From: Mycolicibacterium gadium
GTDB lineage: Bacteria; Actinomycetota; Actinomycetes; Mycobacteriales; Mycobacteriaceae
NCBI RefSeq assembly: GCF_010728925.1
Contig: NZ_AP022608.1
Coordinates: 186,001-250,000 of the forward strand
DNA length: 64,000 nt
Reading direction: 5' to 3'
The notes beneath the pieces are model-generated. The model saw only the letters and a program-made list of their open reading frames with translations, had not been told where the DNA came from and did no database searches. Below are positions 29,648-37,169 of this stretch, piece after piece. Made by a program: the position numbers and the translations under genes. Each line of letters opens with the position of its first letter. The stretch's first letter is position 1.

Positions 29648-30196
29648 CTGGTAGCGGACATATAGAAGTGCTCCCTTAGATAGAAGAGAGCAAGGGAGTA
29701 AGAGAGCAAGGGTGCACACCAACACACCCCCTGGCCCGCGTGCGCAAGCACGCAACACACTTCACCCGCCGCGCCGCCCATGCAAGGCGCGGCACCCCCG
29801 CAGAAGGTATGGCACCCCCGGGGCGGTGTCCCGCCAAAGTATGGCGAGCAAGTCTAGAAACTCTACAGAGAAAGGCGGAAAGAACCGGTCCGATTCCTTG
29901 GCTCGGCTGGGGACGTGACTGGGAGTCGTTGGGAGTCCTCGCTGGTCAGAGGCTCCGGCTCCTTGGGCGAGTTCTAAGAACCCTACAGAACAAGGACGAT
30001 GAAGGCCAACAGATTGGGGTCAAGCGGAAGTTCTGCGCTGCAAGATAATTCGCGCTCGGAAGGCACCAACTGATGAGTGGATGCTTATTGCGCTGGTCGC
30101 GAAGGCATGGTGCCATAATTGGTCCTGTGACCGAAGCAGGCGGCGGGCCAGCCGATCTGGACGCATATCGGGCCTGGCGTTGGTCGTGGATGAGGG
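29648..30196. other. Noncoding stretch before the IS21 element
   Basis: No convincing gene. It contains a short direct repeat (GAGAGCAAGGGAGTAAGAGAGCAAGGG around 29685-29711, where GAGAGCAAGGG recurs), and a repeated GGCACCCCCG near 29790-29820. The only frame of note (29712-29918) is low-complexity and Arg/Pro-rich. Confidence 0.5.
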
Positions 30197-30200
30197 CGTC

Positions 30201-30268
30201 GTTTGTTCGTGAATGTTGACGTCAGGTTCGGCGGGTTCGGGTGTGGTGTGTTCGCGAATGTTGACGTC
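30201..30268 (+). repeat. Left-end repeats L1 and L2 of the IS21 element
   Basis: L1 is GTTTGTTCGTGAATGTTGACGTCA beginning at 30201, and L2 is TGTTCGCGAATGTTGACGTCA ending at 30269. They are the same sequence in tandem orientation about 47 bp apart, immediately outside the istB stop, and are probably transposase binding sites. Confidence 0.75.
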
Positions 30269-31058
30269 ACTTGTCGGTGTTGTCGCGGCTGCGGAGTGTG
30301 TGGGCGAGGCGGTAGGAGTCGGTGCCGGTTTCGATAATGTTGCCGCCGAAGGTGAGCCTGTCGACGATGGCTGCGCAGAGTCGTGGGTCGGTGAAGGTCT
30401 TGGTCCATCCGCTGAAGGCTTCGTTGCTGGCGATGCCCACGGATGCTTTTTCTTCGCGTTCGGTGAGAACTTGGAAGAGCAGTTCGGCGCCGCGCTTGTC
30501 GAGGGCCATGTAGCCGAGTTCGTCGATGCACAGTAGGTCCACGCGGCCGTAGCGGGCGATCGTTTTGGTGAGCGTCATTTCGTCGGCGGCTTCGACGAGT
30601 TCGTTGACCAGTTTGGCGGCGAGGGTGTACTTCACCCGGAATCCTGCCATGGCCGCTTCGGTTCCTAGGGCGATGAGTAGGTGGCTCTTGCCGGTGCCGC
30701 TGTCGCCGATGAGGCAGAGGGGTTGGCCTTTGCGTACCCAGTCTGCGGTGGCCAGGGTGTTGATGACGGCGGGGTCGACGTTCGGGTTTGCGGTGTAGTC
30801 GAAAGTGCGAAGGGACTTTTCGCGTGGGAAGGCCGCGGCGCGGATGCGGCGTTCGGAGCGTCGGCGGGCACGGTCGTCACATTCGGCCAGGAGTAGTTCG
30901 GCGAGGAAGGCGCGGTAGGACTGCTGTTGGCGGGCGGCGGTGTCAGCGGTTTCGGGGAAGTGGGTTCGGATGGTGGGGAGGCGGAGCATGCGGCAGGCTT
31001 GGTCAATCGCGGCATCGGCGGCTTGTTCGGTGAGTCCGCGACGGGTGGGAGCGTTCAT
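30267..31058 (-). CDS. istB: IS21-family helper ATPase IstB
   Basis: 263 residues. AAA+ ATPase with Walker A GDSGTGKSHLL and Walker B RVDLLCIDELGYMALDKRGAELLF, the latter diagnostic of IstB. IstB remodels target DNA and activates the IstA transposase. It follows istA after 24 nt in the same operon. The frame appears intact. Confidence 0.93.
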   Translation of the reverse strand: MNAPTRRGLTEQAADAAIDQACRMLRLPTIRTHFPETADTAARQQQSYRAFLAELLLAECDDRARRRSERRIRAAAFPREKSLRTFDYTANPNVDPAVINTLATADWVRKGQPLCLIGDSGTGKSHLLIALGTEAAMAGFRVKYTLAAKLVNELVEAADEMTLTKTIARYGRVDLLCIDELGYMALDKRGAELLFQVLTEREEKASVGIASNEAFSGWTKTFTDPRLCAAIVDRLTFGGNIIETGTDSYRLAHTLRSRDNTDK

Positions 31059-31082
31059 CGGCGGGGTCCTTTCGGTTGGCGT

Positions 31083-32687
31083 CTACTGTGTGCTCCGTCG
31101 GAGAAGCTGGTCATAGGCGGTGACTGAGGGCGGGGGCCGCGTGTCGATCGGCAGGTGGGTTAAGCGGCGCTGTGTCAGTGACGACACGGCTGGCATGTCG
31201 GTCGGCGGCGGGTCGGCGGTGGTGATGTCGCTGCCAGTCTCAGCGGCTTTGCGGGCTTCAAGGGCAACAGCGTCAGCGGTTAACGCTCCGGCTTGCAGGG
31301 CGGCGTTGATGCCGGCAATGACGTGGCGGTGGTCGGTATGTCGGTGCAGGAGAAGGACTTCGGTGAGCGCGCGGGTGCCGGCGGTGTCGCCATGGGCTTT
31401 GCAGGCTGCAGCCCACCACGCGTCGTGGGCTGCGGTGAAGGTACCTGCTCGGCGGGCCTGCTCTAGTGCTGTCGCTCCGGGCAGGGCGCCGGGCTTGCGG
31501 ACGAATGCTTCCAGGTAGTGGTCGAGGTCGAGGCGGGAGCCGCCTTTGGTGAGCAATCGCTCGTGGCTGGCGACGAGTGTTCTGCCGTCGTAGACGGTGA
31601 GGTCTGATGCGTTGAGGAGTACTCGGGTTTGGCGGCCGATGAGCCGTGAGGGTACGGAGTATCGGTTGGTGCGGACGGTGATCTGGGAGTAGCGGTCCAC
31701 GCGCGGTGTCACCCAGAGTCCTGTCTCGAACGTTTCTACGGGTAGCGGTTTGAGGAGTTGACGCTCGGCGTTGAAGGACTCGGCCACGGTGTGGGCGCGG
31801 TGGCCGATGCGCCGCAGATCGTCGGCCTGGTCGTAGCCGTCGATGAGTTCGTTGAGTTCGTGCAGTGACTCGACTTCCGGTACCGGCACGAGGTGATTGC
31901 GGCGGAACCGCCCGATGTCGCCTTCCACACCGCCCTTCTCGTGAGCGCCGGTGATACCTGGCTGGCAGTAGAAGGCGTCGATGTCGAAGTGCGAGCGAAA
32001 CGCCACCCAGCGGTCTGTTTCGACGCGCTGGCGAGAGAAGCCGATTACCTGTGCCACAGCGGCTTTGAGATTGTCGTAGCGGATCTTACCGGCAGGCACT
32101 CCTCCGAGAACCTGGAACGCGTGCGCGTGGCCCTCGAAAAACGCCTCCTGACCTCCGGTTGCAGAGGCACGATGAACCGCTTTGCCCGAGTAGGACATCC
32201 GTAGGGAGAACAGGTGGCAGGTGGTGAGTTGACCACGTAACCGCACGCCGATCTCACCAAAGTCGACTTCGGCTTCGCGGCCGGGCAAATGGGTTTGCGG
32301 AACGAATACCCCGGGTGCGCCACGGCCGCATTCGATGCTGATCTCCGGTCGCCGTCTGGCCACGTATGCCCGCACTACGGGGTAGGACACGTCATCCATA
32401 CCGAACTCAGTGCGCAGGCGGTCGACGATGCGGGTCACGGTGTGGCGTTGCTTGCGCGGCGCGTCGAGATCGGAACGCAGGATGTCGTCAATCGCAGGTT
32501 TGAACCCGTCGAGTTTGGAGGCTCTGGTGGGATAAGCAGCTCGCTGTTGGGGCCAGGCCGATGCGAGGGCGGATTGCACAGTGCGCCATCCGACGCCGTG
32601 TTTGCGTTGGATCTCTCGACCGGACAGGCCAGCGCGGGCATCGCGGCGTATCGCCGCGTACAGCTCAACTCGTGAGTTCCGAGTCAT
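31083..32687 (-). CDS. istA: IS21-family transposase IstA
   Basis: 534 residues. An N-terminal helix-turn-helix (SGREIQRKHGVGWRTVQSALA) is followed by a DDE/RNase H catalytic domain: EAEVDFGEIGVRL holds the first Asp, RYDNLKAAV the second, and GAHEKGGVEGDIGRFRR the Glu. A C-terminal SH3-like region follows (RTNRYSVPSRLIG). The frame is intact. Its start lies 23 nt inside the 3' end of the passenger marR gene. Confidence 0.92.
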   Translation of the reverse strand: MTRNSRVELYAAIRRDARAGLSGREIQRKHGVGWRTVQSALASAWPQQRAAYPTRASKLDGFKPAIDDILRSDLDAPRKQRHTVTRIVDRLRTEFGMDDVSYPVVRAYVARRRPEISIECGRGAPGVFVPQTHLPGREAEVDFGEIGVRLRGQLTTCHLFSLRMSYSGKAVHRASATGGQEAFFEGHAHAFQVLGGVPAGKIRYDNLKAAVAQVIGFSRQRVETDRWVAFRSHFDIDAFYCQPGITGAHEKGGVEGDIGRFRRNHLVPVPEVESLHELNELIDGYDQADDLRRIGHRAHTVAESFNAERQLLKPLPVETFETGLWVTPRVDRYSQITVRTNRYSVPSRLIGRQTRVLLNASDLTVYDGRTLVASHERLLTKGGSRLDLDHYLEAFVRKPGALPGATALEQARRAGTFTAAHDAWWAAACKAHGDTAGTRALTEVLLLHRHTDHRHVIAGINAALQAGALTADAVALEARKAAETGSDITTADPPPTDMPAVSSLTQRRLTHLPIDTRPPPSVTAYDQLLRRSTQ

Positions 32688-33132
32688 CAGCGCCGGTGAA
32701 CTCGGCCATCGCGTCGATCACTGCGGCCAGGTATGTGCTGATCTGCTGCTGACCAGCCACGTCGTGCCGGTCGCCGATCGAGTTGAGCGCCTCGACGAGT
32801 GGGCCGATGGCGGTTTGGGCACGCATGGCGGCCGTGTCGGTGACCTCAAGGATGACTCGGCGTCGATCGTGAGGGTCGCGATGACGCCGAACATAACCGG
32901 CACGTTCGAGTCGGTCAGCCAGCACCGTGGCCGAGGCCGACGACATTCCCAAACGCCGGCCCAGCTCGGCCGGTCCCGCGGGCGGTAGTCCCACGAGATG
33001 TTGCAACGCCGCCAAGTCGTTGAGGGGCAATCCGAGTTCACGGGCCATCAGTTGATTGATCGGCCCGGCGAGCCGGACGACGAGGGCAACCATGCTGGCC
33101 AGATCGATGCGGGTGGCGGTGGCGACAGGCAT
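32665..33132 (-). CDS. MarR family regulator, passenger of the IS21 element
   Basis: 155 residues from the ATG at 33132, which has AAGGA 7 nt upstream; a GTG lies at 33147. GPAELGRRLGMSSASATVLADRLERAGYVRRHRDPHDRRRVILEVT is the winged helix with the DPHDRR wing. It is divergent from the glycosyltransferase across a 70-nt region with CTAG dyads, so it probably represses that gene and itself. Its end overlaps istA by 23 nt, which would also couple it to transposase expression. Confidence 0.88.
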   Translation of the reverse strand: MPVATATRIDLASMVALVVRLAGPINQLMARELGLPLNDLAALQHLVGLPPAGPAELGRRLGMSSASATVLADRLERAGYVRRHRDPHDRRRVILEVTDTAAMRAQTAIGPLVEALNSIGDRHDVAGQQQISTYLAAVIDAMAEFTGADDSELTS

Positions 33133-33159
33133 CGCGCGATCCTTCACTCTGTAAGGTGA

Positions 33160-33183
33160 CTAGACATATCTAGCTAAATCTAG
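33160..33183. promoter_or_regulatory. Candidate MarR operator: three CTAG boxes 10 bp apart
   Basis: CTAG occurs at 33160, 33170 and 33180, exactly one helical turn apart. The first two form the perfect palindrome CTAGACATATCTAG. It lies midway between the divergent marR and glycosyltransferase genes. CTAG is normally scarce in bacterial DNA, so three phased copies suggest a binding site. Inference. Confidence 0.6.
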
Positions 33184-33202
33184 CGGAAACGGCGGCCATC
33201 TG

Positions 33203-34381
33203 ATGCATATTCTCTTCACGACGCCACCGGCGCCGGGCCACGTCTATCCGACGTTGCCCCTAGTCGAGGAACTCGTCGACCGCGACCACCGTGTCACCTA
33301 CATCAGCGCCGCATCGCTGGAAGCGGAGATCGTGCGAGCTGGTGCATTGTTCATCGATCTTGGATGGGAACCCGACACCACCACACTGGCCGCATCAGGA
33401 TTTAGCGTTGACACTCTCAGCGCTGACCTGCGCGGGTTCCTGGCCGCCGCGCGCACGCTCACTCCCGGCCTGCTCAACGCGCTGGCCAACGATCCCCCCG
33501 ACGTCGTATGCATCGACAATGTTCCGCTCGGCGGGTTCCTTGTCGAGCAGTTCGCGGCGTCAACGGTCTCTTTGATCGCGAACCTGGCCACCAACGAGGC
33601 GTTCCCACCCTCCGAACTGATCGACGGATTCACCCCGCATCACCCCGGTATGCAGCACTACTTCACCGAACTGGCCGACTGGTTCAGCACCCACGGTCTA
33701 GCCGTTCCCTTCGGCCCGAGCCGCGATAACGAGCCGGGACCGCCGTCGCTGGTGTTCATACCGCGGGAGTTTCAGATCGCCGGCAACAGCTTCGCCGAAA
33801 ACGTCCACTTCATCGGCCCCTCGATGCCCAAGCGCGCCCGCCGCACCGCTTCCTGGGCGCCACCACACGATGACGCCCAGGTGCTGTTGGTCTCGTTGGG
33901 CACCGCCTTCAACAATCGACCCGAATTCTTCGCCTCCTGCGCAGAGGTATTCGCGGACAGCAGATTTCACGTCGTTCTCAGTCTTGGCACCCATATCGAC
34001 CCCGCAGACATCGGAACGCTGCCACACAACATCGAGGCCCACCAAACGGTGCCCCAACTCGACGTGCTGCGCCACGCAACCGCATTCATCACCCACGCGG
34101 GAATGGGATCAACGATGGAAGCTCTGTACTACGAGGTGCCCACCATCGCCGTACCTCAGGTCCGCGAGCAATCAGTCAACGCCGCCCGCCTCGAATCACT
34201 CGGACTCGGAGTTCAACTCCCATCACCCACACCCGGCGACCTCCGCACCCTGACAGAAAAAGTAGCTGCAGACACGGTCATCCGGAGCGGCCTGGCGGAA
34301 ATGAAAGAAGCGATCAACCGCGCCGGCGGTACAACCGCTGGAACCGGCATCATCGAAGCCGCCCGGCACCAACCGCCGTGA
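33203..34381 (+). CDS. Macrolide-type UDP-glycosyltransferase (GT1)
   Basis: 392 residues. The N-terminus MHILFTTPPAPGHVYPTLPL is the acceptor-side domain of GT-B enzymes. HAGMGSTMEALYYEVPTIAVP (about residue 297) is the nucleotide-sugar-binding motif of the macrolide glycosyltransferase (MGT/YjiC) family. Members glycosylate macrolides, rifamycins, flavonoids or lipids. Linked to a MarR regulator on a transposable element, it is a plausible drug-inactivating gene, but the substrate cannot be read from sequence. Confidence 0.88.
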   Translation: MHILFTTPPAPGHVYPTLPLVEELVDRDHRVTYISAASLEAEIVRAGALFIDLGWEPDTTTLAASGFSVDTLSADLRGFLAAARTLTPGLLNALANDPPDVVCIDNVPLGGFLVEQFAASTVSLIANLATNEAFPPSELIDGFTPHHPGMQHYFTELADWFSTHGLAVPFGPSRDNEPGPPSLVFIPREFQIAGNSFAENVHFIGPSMPKRARRTASWAPPHDDAQVLLVSLGTAFNNRPEFFASCAEVFADSRFHVVLSLGTHIDPADIGTLPHNIEAHQTVPQLDVLRHATAFITHAGMGSTMEALYYEVPTIAVPQVREQSVNAARLESLGLGVQLPSPTPGDLRTLTEKVAADTVIRSGLAEMKEAINRAGGTTAGTGIIEAARHQPP

Positions 34382-34398
34382 CCCCGCGTGACGACCCA

Positions 34399-34469
34399 GT
34401 GACTCCAACATTCACGAACAACCAATCGGTCGCACAGAACGCGACGTCAACGTTCGCGAACAAACGACG
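34399..34469 (-). repeat. Right-end repeats R2 and R1 of the IS21 element
   Basis: GACTCCAACATTCACGAACAACC (from 34401) and GACGTCAACGTTCGCGAACAAACGACG (34443-34469) are inverted copies of the left-end repeats. They lie beyond the glycosyltransferase stop, placing both passenger genes inside the element. Confidence 0.75.
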
Positions 34470-34968
34470 TCGAGAAGTCCGCACAAAACCACGGGCCGCT
34501 GCTGAGCGGCTGAGCCGACGCTATCGACATCTCAGGAACCGACCCAGGGTCGGCGGGCTAGCTGACGATTTGTCGCCTGGTTCCAGTCCAACCACCGACA
34601 GCGGCGTGCTGGAGATCTGCTCTCGGTATTCCACGGGACGAGCGCGATAGCCTTTGAGTCCACTCGCGAAATTTCAGTGGATCTGACCCAAACCGATTAC
34701 ACACCGTAGAGGGTGCGGAAGATGTTGGACGAAGTTGATTCTACCCAGCGACTGGGCCTGGTCGCATCCCTGGCTTACTCTGTGGCGCAACATGATCGGC
34801 TACAGCCCACCACTACACATCCCGACCTGATGCCCCGCCAAAAGCACTCACCGGAGCACACAGGAAAAGCTGGGCAGACCAGAAGACGCGGGCTGCCCAC
34901 AACAGGCAAGCTTGCAAAGATCAGCCTCGCCACACCCCATCAGGGCCTGGCCCGTCCACGGATCGGGG
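34470..34968. other. Noncoding stretch right of the IS21 element
   Basis: About 500 nt without a supported gene. A frame at 34713-34979 is basic, low in hydrophobic residues and has no ribosome site; it is probably spurious. Confidence 0.5.
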
Positions 34969-36282
34969 CTAAGGCGTGATCCTGGTCTGCTCATCGATAA
35001 CGACGGTTGCATCTCGTAGCGCGTGGATTTGGTCTTCGAGGCAGTCGGCGTTGAGTTGGAGCACGTATAGCCCGTCCTTGCCCGGGATCACGACGGTCTT
35101 CTGTGCGACCGCACGGATGACGCCGTTTTTCTTATAGGTGCCACCAATCTGGGTCGCCTCGAAGCCGCTTAGCTTGCTCGGGGCAGCTTCATTGCTGCCC
35201 TTGAACCCGGGAAGATTTTTGATCTCGCCGGGCGCGAACTCGAGGACCTTGGTCGGGTCGACGTTGCCGGTCAGCTTGGAAACCAGCGCCATGATGGACG
35301 GCGGATCTGAGGCGAACGCAGGGTTAGTGGAAACGATTGCACCGTAGGCCCATTCCGGGGTGCGCTGGCCGGCAGCCTCCCAGCCAGAGGGGACCGGCAG
35401 ATCGATAGTGGGAGAGCCGGAGTCCCCGCGCTTTACCGGGTGCTCAACTATGCCGCTGTCACGGATGTAGTCGACAACCGTGTAGTGGTGTCCTGAGACT
35501 GGTGGCGAACTTTGAGTTCGCGTCCGTGTGGGGATTTGCGTGTGTGCAGGCGCAGTTCGGCTAGGCGGCGATGCGGTTGCAGTCGAGGAACTACCTCTTG
35601 CAGGCGTATTCCATTCGCAGCGTTGGGAATCGTACATGGCAACCGGTGACACTCGTCCTGAATAGGGTGGCTGATCCAATGCCACCGATCCCCCGAGTTG
35701 GATCAGCGGTTCGAACGGTCCCGAGCCCAACAGCGCATCCTCACCGGTGAGATCGAGGTCAAGAGTCAGGATGTTGCTTGATGCCCTCGCTGACTGAAGG
35801 ACATTGGGATTGAGATCGGTGTCGCTCGAAGGATTCACTCTCCATGGTTCACCCCGGCTCGGCGACAAGATCGACAGGCTGTCCTTAAAACCGCCGTTCT
35901 GGATGTTGACTCCGAAAGTTATGCTCCCGATTGCGTTCTCGGTTTGGCCGTTGCCGTTCGGCAGAGTGGACGGTGTTGGTGGCAGCGGCGCGACGAACTC
36001 GATCGTGACGCGTAGTTGATCGCCTCGCGCATGAGACAGAGTCACCTTTTCTGCGGTGATCGACTTCGGCGGTGGATACCAGTCGGGCGCAGGGTTGTCG
36101 TCAAGGACACAGCCCATGGTGTGAGGGTAGTCCGACCACCTGGCAGCGTTCGACTCCGACTGCGAGCCACTACCTGATGAGGTTGAGCATGCGACGAGAA
36201 CGCCGCTCACCGCGACTGTAAGGCCGGTTGTGAATCGAGCCCTGGACTTTGCCTTCAGCGCGGGCGGGTTCATCTGTCCCAT
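34969..36282 (-). CDS. Lipoprotein with C-terminal LpqN/LpqT-like domain
   Basis: 437 residues. The signal peptide ends in a lipobox (SGVLVAC, Cys about residue 32). Residues 45-225 form a domain beginning WSDYPHTMGCVLDDNPAPDW. A Ser/Thr/Pro linker follows, then VVDYIRDSGIVEHPVKRGDSG and a region rich in LPVPSGWE features of the mycobacterial LpqN/LpqT family. These are cell-envelope proteins of unclear function that occur only in mycobacteria and relatives. Here it lies on the island, alone on its strand. Confidence 0.72.
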   Translation of the reverse strand: MGQMNPPALKAKSRARFTTGLTVAVSGVLVACSTSSGSGSQSESNAARWSDYPHTMGCVLDDNPAPDWYPPPKSITAEKVTLSHARGDQLRVTIEFVAPLPPTPSTLPNGNGQTENAIGSITFGVNIQNGGFKDSLSILSPSRGEPWRVNPSSDTDLNPNVLQSARASSNILTLDLDLTGEDALLGSGPFEPLIQLGGSVALDQPPYSGRVSPVAMYDSQRCEWNTPARGSSSTATASPPSRTAPAHTQIPTRTRTQSSPPVSGHHYTVVDYIRDSGIVEHPVKRGDSGSPTIDLPVPSGWEAAGQRTPEWAYGAIVSTNPAFASDPPSIMALVSKLTGNVDPTKVLEFAPGEIKNLPGFKGSNEAAPSKLSGFEATQIGGTYKKNGVIRAVAQKTVVIPGKDGLYVLQLNADCLEDQIHALRDATVVIDEQTRITP

Positions 36283-36388
36283 CCAGCTAACACCCAGCCG
36301 ATTCTAAGGTGTGATACGCATGGGAGCAATAAGCATGCGTGTGAGACGCTCTGGCCTATCTCGCCTGCGCAAGATGTGGTTGGTCCTC

Positions 36389-36652
36389 ATGCCAGACGAC
36401 CGGTCCAAGCCTCCACTCAACGAGACAACGCGTGTCTTTGGCGAACGCGTCAGGGATCGTCGGCAAGCCCTCGGGCTTAGCCAGGAGGCCGCTGCGATCA
36501 GGTGTGGGATTCACTGGACTCAGCTTGGGAAGGTCGAGCGGGGTCAGCGGAGTCTGCGATTGGAGACGATTGTCAAGATCGCGGGCGGCCTTGACATAGA
36601 CGCCGGGAAGCTGGTCAGCAAGCTGCCAGTGCCTCCAACGGGATCGGGCTGA
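36389..36652 (+). CDS. XRE family HTH regulator
   Basis: 87 residues from the ATG at 36389 (MPDDRSKPPLNETT). FGERVRDRRQALGLSQEAAAIRCGIHWTQLGKVERGQRSLRLETIVKIAGGL is a complete Cro/C1-type helix-turn-helix filling most of the protein. In-frame starts at 36374 and 36311 would add a basic leader. It is divergent from the lipoprotein gene. Target unknown. Confidence 0.75.
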   Translation: MPDDRSKPPLNETTRVFGERVRDRRQALGLSQEAAAIRCGIHWTQLGKVERGQRSLRLETIVKIAGGLDIDAGKLVSKLPVPPTGSG

Positions 36653-36880
36653 TCACTCCTTTGCAACAGATCCGGTGAGTGGCCGCAATCCCGTGCCTGT
36701 TCGAATCGAGCTGCGAGATGCGCCATGTCGCCGGGGCTTTGGGCACCACACTGGAGGCCGTTGTCTCACGATTCCCGTCGTAGCGGGACAGGCCCTCGTC
36801 AAGGTGGCCCGCGTCACCAGGCCGCCGAATATCGGAAACCGACTTGCGATGTGGGTCGCAGCGGTCGTTGGGAGATCCGC
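36653..36880. other. Short noncoding gap
   Basis: No supported gene or structured element was seen between the XRE gene and the convergent basic small protein. Confidence 0.4.
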
Positions 36881-37117
36881 TTACCGCTTCGTCGAGGATT
36901 TGCGCCCTGTTGTCATCGATGCGCCCTTGACCTTCTTCCCGGTTATCGCCTTCACCGGATTGACTTTCGCTGTTTTAGACGTCACCTTGGTCCCAGCGAT
37001 CTTCTTGGTCGCCTGCGTGACAAATCTCCCGGTAGCGGCGCTACGGGTAGCGGACGCTCGGATCCGATAAGTCCCACCTGGGAGTCGCCGGACGCTTGTT
37101 CTCGCGGTCGATTTCAA
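36881..37117 (-). CDS. Small basic protein with RSAxTGRFV motif
   Basis: 78 residues from a TTG at 37117, behind GAAGGAGACGACT, the best ribosome site in the area. The motif RSAATGRFVTQAT is seen in short proteins of phage-like islands and actinobacterial phages. The remainder is very rich in Lys, Thr and Ser, suggesting nucleic-acid binding. It lies 52 nt downstream of the SIR2 gene on the same strand and may be co-transcribed. Confidence 0.65.
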   Translation of the reverse strand: MKSTARTSVRRLPGGTYRIRASATRSAATGRFVTQATKKIAGTKVTSKTAKVNPVKAITGKKVKGASMTTGRKSSTKR

Positions 37118-37169
37118 AGTCGTCTCCTTCTGTCGACTAGCGTAGTCATACCCTGGCGGGGCGACATCC

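Larger units (their letters stand above)
30197..34469. mobile_element. IS21-family element with passenger genes (about 4.3 kb)
   Basis: istA and istB are on the minus strand, and a marR gene and a glycosyltransferase gene lie between istA and the right end. The termini are inverted repeats: CGTCGTTTGTTCG.GAA.GTTGACGTC reads inward from 30197 and, on the minus strand, from 34469, with two mismatches in 26. A second, inner copy of the repeat is present at each end, as is usual in IS21 elements. No target duplication was found at these borders, so the exact ends are uncertain by a few bases. Confidence 0.82.

Noticed and set aside
29712..29918. 68-codon frame before the IS21 element
   Set aside because: Arg/Pro-rich and repetitive, no ribosome site; looks like chance opening in GC-rich DNA.
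30191..34480. Target duplication around the IS21 element with passengers
   Set aside because: No matching 4-8 bp repeat flanks the inverted repeats; left and right flanks differ.
34713..34979. 88-codon frame right of the IS21 element
   Set aside because: No ribosome site, no domain, low-complexity basic composition.
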